DNA of 41,163 nucleotides from Phascolarctobacterium sp. (GTDB lineage: Bacteria > Bacillota > Negativicutes > Acidaminococcales > Acidaminococcaceae), in NCBI GenBank assembly GCA_020024105.1, contig JAHHUH010000017.1, positions 1-41,163 on the forward strand, given 5' to 3'. Shown here one piece after another: positions 17,283 to 25,133 of this stretch (its first letter is position 1; each line of letters starts with the position of its first letter). The position numbers and the translations under genes were made by a program. The notes under the pieces were generated by a model. The model did not search any database. It worked only from the letters and a program-made list of their open reading frames with translations, and was not told the origin of the DNA.

Positions 17283-17314
17283 GGAAAAATATTTAATCAG
17301 CTAAAGTATTTGTA

Positions 17315-18226
17315 CTATTTTTTTGTTTTGTCCACACCCGTGCCATCAAAACAGGGGATAAATTCCTCACAGGCAGCCTCGCCCTCTTGGACAAAGCCGT
17401 CCTCAATAGTGCTTTCCATCAGGTAGGCTTCCACCTCGGCATATTCTTCATCAGTTACCTTACGGTTGATTTCCGGATATTCGTTGGCACGACCATAGGG
17501 GATGTATTGATGCATCAGGCTAAACATAACCTGGCCGGGCTTAAAGGTCTTGGCTACCCAGTCGATAATTTTTTTAGAATCCTCCACCATGCCGGGCATG
17601 AGTAAATGACGGATTACCACACCACTTTCCAGCAGACCCTCCTCGTTCAGCTTATAATCACCTACCTGACGATGCATGGCCTTGATAACTTCTGTCGCCG
17701 TACGGAAATAATAGGGAGCATTACTATATTTAATCGCTTTTACATCATCATAGTATTTTAAATCTGGTAGGTAAATTTGTACCTTACCCTTCAGACGACG
17801 GATGGTGTCCTGAGTTTCAAAGCCGTTGGTATTATAAACTACTGGGACGGGCAGCGGGTCCTCTAGACTTTTTAAAATTGCTTCGGTAAAATGGGTGGGA
17901 GTAACTAAATTAATATTGTGGGCTCCCTTGGCAATTAATTCCTGGTAGATTTCCTTCAGACGCGCCACCGTAATTTCCTTGCCGAAGCCGTTATAGCTGA
18001 TATCGTAGTTTTGGCAGAACACGCAGTGCAGATTGCAGCCAGAAAAAAAGACGGTACCACTACCATTGGTACCGCTGATAACAGGTTCCTCCCACATATG
18101 GAGACCAGCTCTGGCAACGATGGGCAGCATACCGCATCGACAGCTGCCGAACATGCCTTCGGTATCGTGAATGGATTCAGGTCTATCTACACCACAACGG
18201 TGGGGACATACATAGCAATAGGTCAT
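17315..18226 (-). CDS. Radical SAM protein, PflA-like (COG1313 type)
   Basis: The 303-residue protein carries a CX3CX2C iron-sulfur motif, GCNLHCVFC, with Cys64, Cys68 and Cys71 that bind the SAM-cleaving 4Fe-4S cluster. A second set of cysteines lies at the N terminus (residues 4, 7, 11, 29 and 31), as in the COG1313 group annotated as pyruvate-formate-lyase-activating-enzyme-like. The ATG at 18226 is preferred because GGAG lies 9 bases before it; an upstream in-frame ATG at 18241 overlaps that site. No glycyl-radical enzyme gene is adjacent, so the target is unknown. It is divergent from the purH leader. Confidence 0.85.
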   Translation of the reverse strand: MTYCYVCPHRCGVDRPESIHDTEGMFGSCRCGMLPIVARAGLHMWEEPVISGTNGSGTVFFSGCNLHCVFCQNYDISYNGFGKEITVARLKEIYQELIAKGAHNINLVTPTHFTEAILKSLEDPLPVPVVYNTNGFETQDTIRRLKGKVQIYLPDLKYYDDVKAIKYSNAPYYFRTATEVIKAMHRQVGDYKLNEEGLLESGVVIRHLLMPGMVEDSKKIIDWVAKTFKPGQVMFSLMHQYIPYGRANEYPEINRKVTDEEYAEVEAYLMESTIEDGFVQEGEAACEEFIPCFDGTGVDKTKK

Positions 18227-18283
18227 TTTTATCATCTCCATCTAAGATTCTTTACAAAATTATTGTAGCACATAGCCAAGATG

Positions 18284-18312
18284 TTGACAAAAATATCTCT
18301 AGATTTTATAAT
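18284..18312 (+). promoter_or_regulatory. Consensus sigma-70 promoter of the ZTP-controlled purH-type gene
   Basis: A perfect -35 TTGACA (18284-18289) and a perfect -10 TATAAT (18307-18312) are spaced by 17 bases. Transcription would start near 18319, a few bases before the riboswitch aptamer. Both hexamers match the textbook consensus, so expression is probably held back by the riboswitch rather than by a weak promoter. Confidence 0.92.
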
Positions 18313-18325
18313 TTTAATATGAGTA

Positions 18326-18420
18326 GGTCATATAACTGACGGAAGTGGATTACCACAGGGGAGTATGACCGGTAAAGCCGACCGTCTGGGCATTTCGACC
18401 AGGTTAGTGTCGGATTTTTT
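18326..18420 (+). promoter_or_regulatory. ZTP riboswitch (pfl motif) with built-in terminator
   Basis: The leader shows the pfl/ZTP aptamer parts in order: P1 GGTCATA pairing with TATGACC (18326-18332 / 18364-18370), a conserved GACGGAAG, P2 GTGG-ATTA-CCAC (18345-18356), GGGGAG, then the 3' domain CCGACCGTCTGGGCA (18378-18392). The 3' domain can also pair into a stem with CCAGGTT..GTCGG (18399-18413), followed by six T residues, which is an intrinsic terminator. By family knowledge, ZTP or ZMP binding under folate stress stops the terminator from forming. The AICAR transformylase gene just downstream is the expected target, since ZMP is its substrate. Confidence 0.92.
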
Positions 18421-18441
18421 ATTTTTAAGGAGGTTTCCCTT

Positions 18442-19617
18442 ATGAAAGAATTAGCTTTGAAATACGGCTGCAATCCTAATCAGGCACAAGCACGTATTTA
18501 TATGAAAAATGGACAGGAGCTGCCCATCGAGGTTTTAAATGGTCGTCCTGGTTATATTAACTTTTTGGATGCTTTTAATAGTTGGCAATTAGTAAAGGAA
18601 CTGAAGGAAGCAACCGGTCTGCCGGCTGCAGCTTCTTTTAAGCATGTCAGCCCTGCAGGTGCTGCTGTGGCTATGCCCATGAGCGATACCCTGAAGAAGA
18701 TTTATTATGTGGATGATTTGGAATTATCTCCCTTGGCTACTGCCTATGCCCGTGCCCGTGGTGCTGACCGTATGAGCTCCTACGGTGATTTTGTTGCTCT
18801 TTCCGATGTATGTGATAAGGAAACTGCTACTATGTTAGCACGTGAGGTATCCGACGGTGTCATTGCACCTGGTTATACTGACGAAGCTTTGGCTATTTTG
18901 AAAACTAAACGTAAGGGTACTTATAATGTGATTAAAATTGATCCTGCCTACGTGCCTGCAGTAAAGGAAAGTAAGGAAGTATTTGGTATTACCTTTGAAC
19001 AAGAACGTAACGAAGCAAAAATTACTACTGACCTGTTGGTAAATCGTCCTACTGTAAATAAGGAGATTCCTGAAGCGGCAGCTCGTGATTTGCTGATTGC
19101 TCTCATTACCTTAAAATATACTCAATCCAATTCTGTCTGCTATGTTAAGGATGGTCAGGCAATTGGTATCGGTGCAGGTCAACAGTCCCGTGTACATTGC
19201 ACCCGTTTAGCTGGTAATAAGGCTGATATCTGGTGGCTCCGTCAAAATCCTAAGGTTTTGGCACTGCCCTTTAAGGAAGGTATCCGCCGTCCGGACCGTG
19301 ATAATACTATTGATGTTTATATTTCTGACGACTATGAAGATGTTTTGGCAGACGGTGTTTGGGAAAACTTCTTTACTGAAAAACCCGAACCTTTGACTCG
19401 TGAGGAGAAAAAAGCCTGGATTGCAGAATTGAAGGATGTTGCTCTTGGTAGTGATGCCTTCTTCCCCTTTGGTGATAATATTGAACGTGCTCATCGCAGT
19501 GGCGTACAGTATATTGCTCAGGCTGGCGGCTCTATTCGTGATGATAATGTTATTGAAACCTGTGACCGTTACAATATGGCTATGGCCTTTACCGGTTTAC
19601 GTCTTTTCCACCACTAA
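18442..19617 (+). CDS. AICAR transformylase (stand-alone PurH formyltransferase domain)
   Basis: The 391-residue protein matches the AICAR formyltransferase half of PurH and converts AICAR (ZMP) to FAICAR with 10-formyl-tetrahydrofolate. Family stretches seen are SFKHVSPAGAAVA near residue 66, ALITLKYTQSNSVCYV, GAGQQSRVHCTR and the C-terminal AFTGLRLFHH. The N-terminal IMP cyclohydrolase (MGS-like) domain of bifunctional PurH is absent, and the protein starts directly with the transformylase fold. An AAGGAGG ribosome site precedes the ATG. It is the only gene of its transcript and is under a ZTP riboswitch. A separate IMP cyclohydrolase must exist elsewhere. Confidence 0.92.
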   Translation: MKELALKYGCNPNQAQARIYMKNGQELPIEVLNGRPGYINFLDAFNSWQLVKELKEATGLPAAASFKHVSPAGAAVAMPMSDTLKKIYYVDDLELSPLATAYARARGADRMSSYGDFVALSDVCDKETATMLAREVSDGVIAPGYTDEALAILKTKRKGTYNVIKIDPAYVPAVKESKEVFGITFEQERNEAKITTDLLVNRPTVNKEIPEAAARDLLIALITLKYTQSNSVCYVKDGQAIGIGAGQQSRVHCTRLAGNKADIWWLRQNPKVLALPFKEGIRRPDRDNTIDVYISDDYEDVLADGVWENFFTEKPEPLTREEKKAWIAELKDVALGSDAFFPFGDNIERAHRSGVQYIAQAGGSIRDDNVIETCDRYNMAMAFTGLRLFHH

Positions 19618-19644
19618 GCTTAAGCAGCTATCCGCTGACAAGAC

Positions 19645-19679
19645 CTCCTCTAGCGATTTTTTGCTAGGGGAGTTTTTTT
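19645..19679 (+). terminator. Terminator after the AICAR transformylase gene
   Basis: A 10-bp stem (19645-19654 with 19663-19672, one G-T pair) with an 8-base loop is followed by seven T residues. Confidence 0.9.
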
Positions 19680-19770
19680 ACGGATACTTGTTTTTTAGTA
19701 GTAAAAATGGGATAATTTTAGATACCTTGTTATTATATTCTTAAATAAATTTATGTAAGGAGGATTGTTC

Positions 19771-20784
19771 TTGAAAGTTTTTTCAGAAAATTATCGTGGT
19801 GTTTTGTTTTGTGCATTGGCAGCTGTTCCCTGCTGGTATCTGGGTAAGCTGATGCCTGTAATTGGCGGTCCGGTATTTGCAATTTTATTAGGCATGCTGA
19901 TTGGCTCTTTCTATAAAGAGCGGAGTGCGATACAGGCGGGCGTGGGTTATACCTCAAAAAAAATTTTGCAGTATGCGGTTATTCTTTTGGGCTTTGGTAT
20001 GAATCTGGCCGATATTTTGATGCGTGGACAGCAGTCCCTGCCCATTATTATTGTTACTATTTCTATTTCACTGCTTATTTCCTTTATTCTGTGCAAGGCT
20101 TTGAATATTCCTCGTAAGATTGCTACATTAGTAGGTGTAGGCTCCTCCGTCTGTGGCGGTAGTGCTATTGCAGCAGCAGCTCCGGTTATCAATGCAGATG
20201 ATGAAGAAATTTCTCAGGCTATTTCTGTTATCTTTTTATTCAATGTTTGTGCGGCTTTAATTTTCCCGGCTATTGGTGGCTGGCTGGAAATGAGCAATGA
20301 AGGGTTTGGTATTTTTGCGGGTACGGCGGTTAATGATACTTCCTCTGTAACAGCAGCGGCGGCAGCCTGGGACGGCATGCATGGTAGTAATGCCCTGGAA
20401 ATTGCAGCTATTGTTAAATTAACTCGTACCTTGGCTATTATTCCTATTACTATGGGCCTAGCAGTGTACTATGGTATTGAAAGCCGTAAGGAAAATACTG
20501 CGGGTGGCAGCTATAGTATTAAGAAGATTTTCCCCATGTTTGTTATTTTCTTTGTGTTAGCTTCTGTAGTAACTACTATTTTTCATTTGTCCCCGGCAAT
20601 TACTAGTCCTTTAAAGGATTTGAGCAAGTATTTTATTATGATGGCTATGTTCGCTATTGGCCTGAATACTGATATCGTAAAATTAATTCGTTCCGGTGGC
20701 AAGCCCATTATTTTGGGTCTGTGCTGCTGGATTGGTATTGCTTTAGCTAGCCTGGTAATGCAGCATTTTTTGGGTATCTGGTAA
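19771..20784 (+). CDS. YeiH/UPF0324 family putative sulfate exporter
   Basis: The protein is an integral membrane transporter of the YeiH family with about ten hydrophobic segments; members are annotated as putative sulfate or sulfonate exporters. Typical stretches are VGVGSSVCGGSAIAAAAPVI in the first half, FAGTAVNDTSSVTAAA in the middle and FAIGLNTDI near the end. The TTG at 19771 is preferred, since TAAGGAGG ends 7 bases before it; a second TTG at 19765 would sit directly on that site. The length becomes 337 residues, normal for the family. Substrate is uncertain and no partner gene is adjacent. Confidence 0.85.
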   Translation: MKVFSENYRGVLFCALAAVPCWYLGKLMPVIGGPVFAILLGMLIGSFYKERSAIQAGVGYTSKKILQYAVILLGFGMNLADILMRGQQSLPIIIVTISISLLISFILCKALNIPRKIATLVGVGSSVCGGSAIAAAAPVINADDEEISQAISVIFLFNVCAALIFPAIGGWLEMSNEGFGIFAGTAVNDTSSVTAAAAAWDGMHGSNALEIAAIVKLTRTLAIIPITMGLAVYYGIESRKENTAGGSYSIKKIFPMFVIFFVLASVVTTIFHLSPAITSPLKDLSKYFIMMAMFAIGLNTDIVKLIRSGGKPIILGLCCWIGIALASLVMQHFLGIW

Positions 20785-20797
20785 AAATATAAAAAAG

Positions 20798-20843
20798 AAT
20801 GCGCTACCGCTTACTTTTTATAGGTAAGCCGGTGGCGCATTTT
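20798..20843. terminator. Bidirectional terminator between the YeiH-like and DUF4127 genes
   Basis: The arms 20798-20814 and 20824-20841 form a long, nearly perfect stem (one G-T pair and one bulge). A-rich sequence on the left and TTTTATTTT on the right allow it to work for both convergent genes. Confidence 0.85.
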
Positions 20844-22482
20844 ATTTTGCGATAATACCGTAAGTACTTTCCCTCTGGACGTCAATTTCAAAGACTCTTC
20901 GCCAGGGATAGCGAGGATGGAGCTTAAAGTCCTGCAGATAATATTCTTGGCCAGTAGTAGCGTAAAAGGGAGTTCTGCCAAGGTTGCTGTGAAGTAAGAG
21001 GAGCGCACCTAGGTTTAAATAATCCTGAGCTAGGGCCTGCCCATAGCCTAAACCATCTCCTTCCATATAGTCCGGATTGTAGCCATGCTTGGTAATAGTT
21101 TGTCTCAGGGTGGCATGGCAGAGCTTTTGGTAGAGAAAATCGTCCGCTAGACGGGTAAGGGTAAAGTTTAAATTTTGGGCATAAAGCTGGGGAAGCTGGT
21201 CCGCTGGAAGCTTGTGGCATTGTCCAGTAAAAATGGCTGCCTGAGCCAAGACAGTACCGGCAGAATTGCTAAAGGTGTTCCAACCGGCATAGGATGCTAA
21301 TTTATTTAAAGGGACGCCTGCCTTGAGCAGCTGAGGAACTAAAAGCTCCTCTAAAGTAAAATTGGCCGTCAGATCTAGAAGAGCAACATGTGGGTAGGTC
21401 GTTAGTAAGCTGCGAAGCTCCTCTGTCTGCTGGGTGCTGGGGTGGTAGTCCTTGTAGCCACAGCTGATATAAAGAATAAAATCTGCCTGCAGTGGGTCAG
21501 AAACCTCCTGGGCACCGAGCAGCTGGAGCTTGTCCCTTAAAGTTTCACCATTGCTGGCCGGCATGAAGGGCATATACATAAATTCATTGTCTGGAATAGC
21601 GTATTTTAAATAGACTTTGGGCTGATAGGCTGTTTTTTGCAGATAGCTACGGGCCACTAGCAGAGCGGCTATTTCGTCAGCTCCATAGGTTAAGGCTGTT
21701 TGGGGCAGTCCTTGGGCATAGCTGCGGGCATGGTTCATATTACGATTGGGCAGTCCAAAGCTGGAACCGTCGTCCTGCCCGATAATGGTTAATAAATTTT
21801 TGCGACTGGCAGCAAAAAAATGTTGGTTAAATTGGTCATTATCACGGTAACGTTGTAAATATTTGGTCAGAATATCCTTGGGAATTTTAGCGGCCAAAGC
21901 TTCCTGCTCCTGTGTCAGATAGGGATCATTAAAGGTTTCCGTCATATCCCGCAGTTCTGCATAACGGCGCAAATGCCATTGATACCAGCGGTCCGGTAGG
22001 AGCTGGTCGCTGACCAGTAGCCTGGGAACGATGACAAAGCTGCTCAGCTGTGTTTGTGGTTGGTGCTCTGCAGTTGTCTGCAGAAGCTGTAGAAACTTAG
22101 CATAATCCTCGGTCTTGCCTAGGGGAATGCGAGAATTAAGCAGACCTCCGTGAATGAGTAAATCTGCTGCAAGAATGGCTTCCTGCTGTTGGGGTAGGCT
22201 TTTTTCCAACCAAAAATAAAGTTTTTTTCTGTCAGCCGGTATTTGATAGTTGTCAAGAAGTTCTTTTGAGGGTAAAATTACATTTATACCTGCTAAAGCC
22301 CCCAACTGTTGGGGCAGGCTAGAGCAGACCGGCCTACTATCCAAAGGTACTAGGAGGATAGTGCTGTTCATAGGTAGGGTAGTAAAAGATATTTTTTCGC
22401 TGGAGGGTAAGCGGTACAGCCAGGCTATAATACAGAGCAGGCTCAGAGAAAAAACTAGGCAATACCAGGCAAGCTTTTTCAC
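20842..22482 (-). CDS. DUF4127 family protein, membrane-anchored or exported
   Basis: The 546-residue protein matches the DUF4127 family, whose function is unknown. The characteristic N-terminal part ILLVPLDSRPVCSSLPQQLG and the LLIHGGLLNSRIP stretch are present, along with an LTANFTLEE region late in the chain. The first 30 residues hold a basic start and a hydrophobic segment, so the protein is probably anchored in or exported across the inner membrane. I chose the GTG at 22482, 6 bases after AGGAGGA; the longer TTG start at 22500 would include that site. It is convergent with the YeiH-like gene and divergent from rsmD. Confidence 0.85.
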   Translation of the reverse strand: MKKLAWYCLVFSLSLLCIIAWLYRLPSSEKISFTTLPMNSTILLVPLDSRPVCSSLPQQLGALAGINVILPSKELLDNYQIPADRKKLYFWLEKSLPQQQEAILAADLLIHGGLLNSRIPLGKTEDYAKFLQLLQTTAEHQPQTQLSSFVIVPRLLVSDQLLPDRWYQWHLRRYAELRDMTETFNDPYLTQEQEALAAKIPKDILTKYLQRYRDNDQFNQHFFAASRKNLLTIIGQDDGSSFGLPNRNMNHARSYAQGLPQTALTYGADEIAALLVARSYLQKTAYQPKVYLKYAIPDNEFMYMPFMPASNGETLRDKLQLLGAQEVSDPLQADFILYISCGYKDYHPSTQQTEELRSLLTTYPHVALLDLTANFTLEELLVPQLLKAGVPLNKLASYAGWNTFSNSAGTVLAQAAIFTGQCHKLPADQLPQLYAQNLNFTLTRLADDFLYQKLCHATLRQTITKHGYNPDYMEGDGLGYGQALAQDYLNLGALLLLHSNLGRTPFYATTGQEYYLQDFKLHPRYPWRRVFEIDVQRESTYGIIAK

Positions 22483-22515
22483 AACCATTCCTCCTGTCAA
22501 AAATTAATATACTTC

Positions 22516-22543
22516 ATTATAGCATATGGATGGGAGTTAGCAA
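22516..22543 (-). promoter_or_regulatory. Promoter of the DUF4127 gene, overlapping the rsmD start
   Basis: Read on the minus strand, TTGCTA (22538-22543) and a perfect TATAAT (22516-22521) are spaced by 16 bases. The -35 element overlaps the first base of the divergent rsmD start codon. Confidence 0.6.
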
Positions 22544-23124
22544 TGAGAATCATTACGGGACGGGCTCGTGGGCTGCAGCTGAATACACCAAAGAATATGG
22601 ATGTGCGGCCGACAGCAGACCGGGTCAAGGAGTCAGTTTTTAATATTATTGGTAATAAAATTATTCAGGCACAGGTGGTGGATTTTTTTGCAGGCACTGG
22701 TAATTTGGGCTTAGAAAGCTGGAGCCGTGGTGCTGCTGGGATAACCTTTATTGATTTGAGTAAGGAATCCTTGCGGATTGTGGAAAGTAATATTCAAAAG
22801 TGCAGAGCACAGGAGGCCTGCACCGTGCTTAAAGGGAATGCTGTACAGGTAATTGAAAAATTGTATAAGCAGGGAAAGCGTTTTGACTTTGCTTTTTGTG
22901 ATCCACCTTACAAAAAAGGTTGGTTACAGCAGATTATGAATGCCTTGGATAAAAATCATCTGCTTCAGGAGGGTGGCTATCTGGTTATGGAAAGATCGCC
23001 TCAGGAGGAGGTAACCCAGTGGCCTGCCTATTATAGCTTGGTTCGTACTGTAAAATATGGTGATACGATTGTTGACTTTATCAGATTTGCTACTATTATG
23101 GATGAAGAAGAAACAGATAAATAA
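22543..23124 (+). CDS. rsmD: 16S rRNA (guanine-N2)-methyltransferase RsmD
   Basis: RsmD methylates G966 of 16S rRNA (E. coli numbering). The 193-residue protein has the N-terminal family start MRIITGRARG, the motif TADRVKESVFNII, a SAM-binding DFFAGTGNLGLE stretch and the N6/N2 methylase motif FCDPPYKKG. The start ATG has GGGAG 6 bases upstream. Its place directly before coaD is a very common bacterial arrangement and supports the call. Confidence 0.94.
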   Translation: MRIITGRARGLQLNTPKNMDVRPTADRVKESVFNIIGNKIIQAQVVDFFAGTGNLGLESWSRGAAGITFIDLSKESLRIVESNIQKCRAQEACTVLKGNAVQVIEKLYKQGKRFDFAFCDPPYKKGWLQQIMNALDKNHLLQEGGYLVMERSPQEEVTQWPAYYSLVRTVKYGDTIVDFIRFATIMDEEETDK

Positions 23125-23207
23125 AATCCTTTGCAACAATGGTAATATTAAAAAATAATTTTCTTAAACGAATATTTTAAAGGGAAAAAGAAATTTTTGT
23201 CGAATAT

Positions 23208-23233
23208 AGAAACTTGTAAAGCTATAAGTTTCT
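23208..23233. other. Short inverted repeat upstream of coaD
   Basis: AGAAACTT (23208-23215) and AAGTTTCT (23226-23233) form a perfect 8-bp inverted repeat around a 10-base loop, 36 bp before the coaD start. A further copy of AGAAACT lies at about 23246. It has no T run. It may be an operator or a leader hairpin; nothing further supports either. Confidence 0.4.
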
Positions 23234-23269
23234 GCAATTTAAAAGAGAAACTATTTAGGAGGTCCGGCT

Positions 23270-23758
23270 ATGCGTAGAGCAGTTTGCCCAGGAAGTTTTG
23301 ATCCAGTAACTAGAGGACATATTGATATTTTTGAAAGAGCCAGCTTGATGTTTGATGAAATCATCATCAGTGTTTTCCATAATCCTGGTAAGGATAAGGC
23401 GATGTTTTCTATGGAAGAGCGGGTAGAAATGTTGAAGTTGGCTACCAAGCATATTCCCAATGTGAAGGTAACAGCATTTTCTGGTTTGTTGAATGAATTT
23501 TGTGTACGTGAAAATGCACCCTTTATTGTAAGAGGACTGCGTGCTTTTACCGATTTTGAGTACGAGTTTCAGCGCGCCTTACTAATAAAGAAAATAGATA
23601 CTCATTTAGAAACAGTCTTTATTATGACTAATGCCCAGTATTCCTTCGTCAGCTCTTCCGGGGTTAGGGAATTAGCTGCTTTTAATGGGCAGATTAAAGA
23701 TTTAGTACCGTCCTGTGTAGAGGAGCGTATTCGCCAACATGTTGCCAAAAAATTGTAA
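23270..23758 (+). CDS. coaD: Phosphopantetheine adenylyltransferase CoaD
   Basis: CoaD makes dephospho-CoA from 4'-phosphopantetheine and ATP, the fourth step of CoA synthesis. The N-terminal nucleotidyltransferase motif PGSFDPVTRGH (residues 7-17) includes the conserved TxGH element, and YSFVSSSGVRELAAF lies in the C-terminal third. The 162-residue length is standard. An AGGAGG ribosome site precedes the ATG. It follows rsmD after a 145 bp gap, which could hold its own promoter. Confidence 0.95.
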   Translation: MRRAVCPGSFDPVTRGHIDIFERASLMFDEIIISVFHNPGKDKAMFSMEERVEMLKLATKHIPNVKVTAFSGLLNEFCVRENAPFIVRGLRAFTDFEYEFQRALLIKKIDTHLETVFIMTNAQYSFVSSSGVRELAAFNGQIKDLVPSCVEERIRQHVAKKL

Positions 23759-23773
23759 TCGAAAGAGGGGCAT

Positions 23774-24415
23774 ATGGACATGAAGGAACAAAGTGTTAAT
23801 AGTAGACGTTTAGAAAATATGTTCGCAGATGCCGAGGATTTAATAGCATCTTCCGGCAATACTTATTTTGGTAAGATTATTGTAGATAAGGCCGATTTAG
23901 TCAGCCTATTTGAAGAATTGGAGCAGACTATCCCCAAGGAGGTTGAAACTGCACAGGCTGTTTTGGCAGAAAGGGAAAGAATTATTGAAGCTGCAAGAAA
24001 GCTTGCAGAGGACACCAGGGAGAGAGCCAGGGTAGAGGCAGATTCTCTGATGGAAAGTGTTCGTGTCGAGGGTGAAAGAAAGCTGAATGAAAATGAAATT
24101 ACGTTACAGGCTCAAACCTTGGCGAAGAAGAAAATAGCAGAAGCTGAGGCTTATGCTCAGCAGGTGCGTACTGAGGCAGATGCTTATGCTCAGGAGGTTA
24201 CTGCAAGAGCGAACGACTATGAAAGAAAGGTTCATCAGGAAGTTTTGCAATATGCTGACGATATGTTGGGATATCTCATTAAAAAGCTCTCCCAGGATTT
24301 GGGCTCTGCTTTAGAAAATTTGAACGCTAATCGAGAAAGTATTGCAGCACAGCGTGAGCCTGCAGTATATACAGAAGGTTTAGAAACAACTGAAGAAGCT
24401 GATAAAGAAATGTAA
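23774..24415 (+). CDS. Coiled-coil protein of unknown function (ATP synthase subunit b-like)
   Basis: The protein of about 213 residues is dominated by charged, Ala/Glu-rich helices from about residue 50 to 165, with repeats like AEAYAQQVRTEADAYAQEV that predict a long coiled coil. It has no signal peptide or membrane segment. Similar proteins next to coaD in Firmicutes are often labelled ATPase or ATP synthase F0 subunit B-like on helix composition alone; I see no F-type ATPase context. The GAGGGG site lies 3 bases before the ATG at 23774 and 9 bases before the ATG at 23780, so the start may be the second one. It is only 15 bp behind coaD and ends at a terminator. Confidence 0.7.
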   Translation: MDMKEQSVNSRRLENMFADAEDLIASSGNTYFGKIIVDKADLVSLFEELEQTIPKEVETAQAVLAERERIIEAARKLAEDTRERARVEADSLMESVRVEGERKLNENEITLQAQTLAKKKIAEAEAYAQQVRTEADAYAQEVTARANDYERKVHQEVLQYADDMLGYLIKKLSQDLGSALENLNANRESIAAQREPAVYTEGLETTEEADKEM

Positions 24416-24419
24416 AAAA

Positions 24420-24456
24420 AGCCCTGAATATCCATGAGGACATTCAGGGCTTTGCT
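24420..24456. terminator. Bidirectional terminator between the coiled-coil gene and the small minus-strand gene
   Basis: A 10-bp perfect stem (24420-24429 with 24442-24451) is flanked by seven A residues on the left and a T-rich run on the right, so it can serve both convergent genes. Confidence 0.85.
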
Positions 24457-24481
24457 TTATTGGTCAGAAATTGAACAGGGC

Positions 24482-24784
24482 TTATTCGACAATGGTGTAA
24501 TCAGCCAGGGCTTGAAGTAATTCAGGACTATTGGCCGGATATTGGGCACAGAGTGCTTCTAAAGCTGCAAAATCCTTTAATTCCTTGCCCCATAAAAAGC
24601 AGTCAGCATCATTATAGGCAGCTACTACCAGGGAGGCTTCCTTTTGGCAAGGTGTCTTGCCTAAATCATCCGTCAATAAAATATAGTCGGTACCAAAATC
24701 CATACCATATACAGTAATATTTTCTTCGGGAGTTACATCCTCCCAAAAGTTCAATTTCTCAAAATCAGCAGCAGTTAGCAACAT
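24482..24784 (-). CDS. Small acidic hypothetical protein
   Basis: I do not recognise a family for this 100-residue protein. It is acidic, has no signal peptide or membrane segment, and has three Cys residues spread along the chain. The middle (about residues 25-70) alternates hydrophobic and polar residues as in a small alpha/beta fold. A GAGG site lies 8 bases before the ATG. The coding region has normal composition, a clear start site and its own shared terminator, which support a real gene. Confidence 0.6.
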   Translation of the reverse strand: MLLTAADFEKLNFWEDVTPEENITVYGMDFGTDYILLTDDLGKTPCQKEASLVVAAYNDADCFLWGKELKDFAALEALCAQYPANSPELLQALADYTIVE

Positions 24785-24884
24785 TTTTTTGACCTCACTT
24801 TGTGATATATTCTCTAATATAGAGTATAAGTCATTTTCCTTTCTTTGTCGATTGGTTAAATATTAAAAGAGGTACGATTTGTAG

Positions 24885-24890
24885 TATAAT
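24885..24890 (+). promoter_or_regulatory. Possible -10 element for the zinc-ribbon gene
   Basis: A perfect TATAAT lies 34 bp before the ATG of the zinc-ribbon gene, in an A+T-rich divergent gap. The -35 position (near 24862, ATTAAA) is poor, so this is a tentative call. Confidence 0.4.
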
Positions 24891-24923
24891 GAGAATAAAT
24901 AAAGGGAAGGGAGAGCAGGAGAT

Positions 24924-25133
24924 ATGTCGGGTAAAGGAAAGAAGAAACCCTTGCAGGCTAAATTTATTTGTCGCGAATGTGGTAGATTTTTAGCGTGGGC
25001 CCTGATATCTGCAGAAATGAGTTGTCCCTATTGTGGCGCATGGGTAACGGAAGAGAATAGAAAAAGAGATTATGAGGTATATCTACCGGCTGATGATGAC
25101 CAGCTGGTGCTTTTTAAGGATGAGGTGGAATAA
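24924..25133 (+). CDS. Small zinc-ribbon protein
   Basis: The 69-residue protein has two Cys pairs, CREC near residue 17 and CPYC near residue 34, spaced like a rubredoxin-type zinc ribbon. The N terminus is basic (GKGKKK) and the C terminus acidic. Function is not known; such ribbons act in nucleic acid or protein contact. The stop abuts the start of the next gene with no spacer, so it is translated together with the M20 amidohydrolase. A GGGAGAGCAGGAG stretch gives the ribosome site. Confidence 0.7.
   Translation: MSGKGKKKPLQAKFICRECGRFLAWALISAEMSCPYCGAWVTEENRKRDYEVYLPADDDQLVLFKDEVE

Noticed and set aside
18442..19617. Bifunctional PurH (with IMP cyclohydrolase)
   Set aside because: The N-terminal MGS-like domain is missing; the protein starts directly with the transformylase part and has only 391 residues.
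23774..24415. ATP synthase F0 subunit b
   Set aside because: No membrane anchor and no other ATP synthase genes nearby; similarity is only coiled-coil composition.
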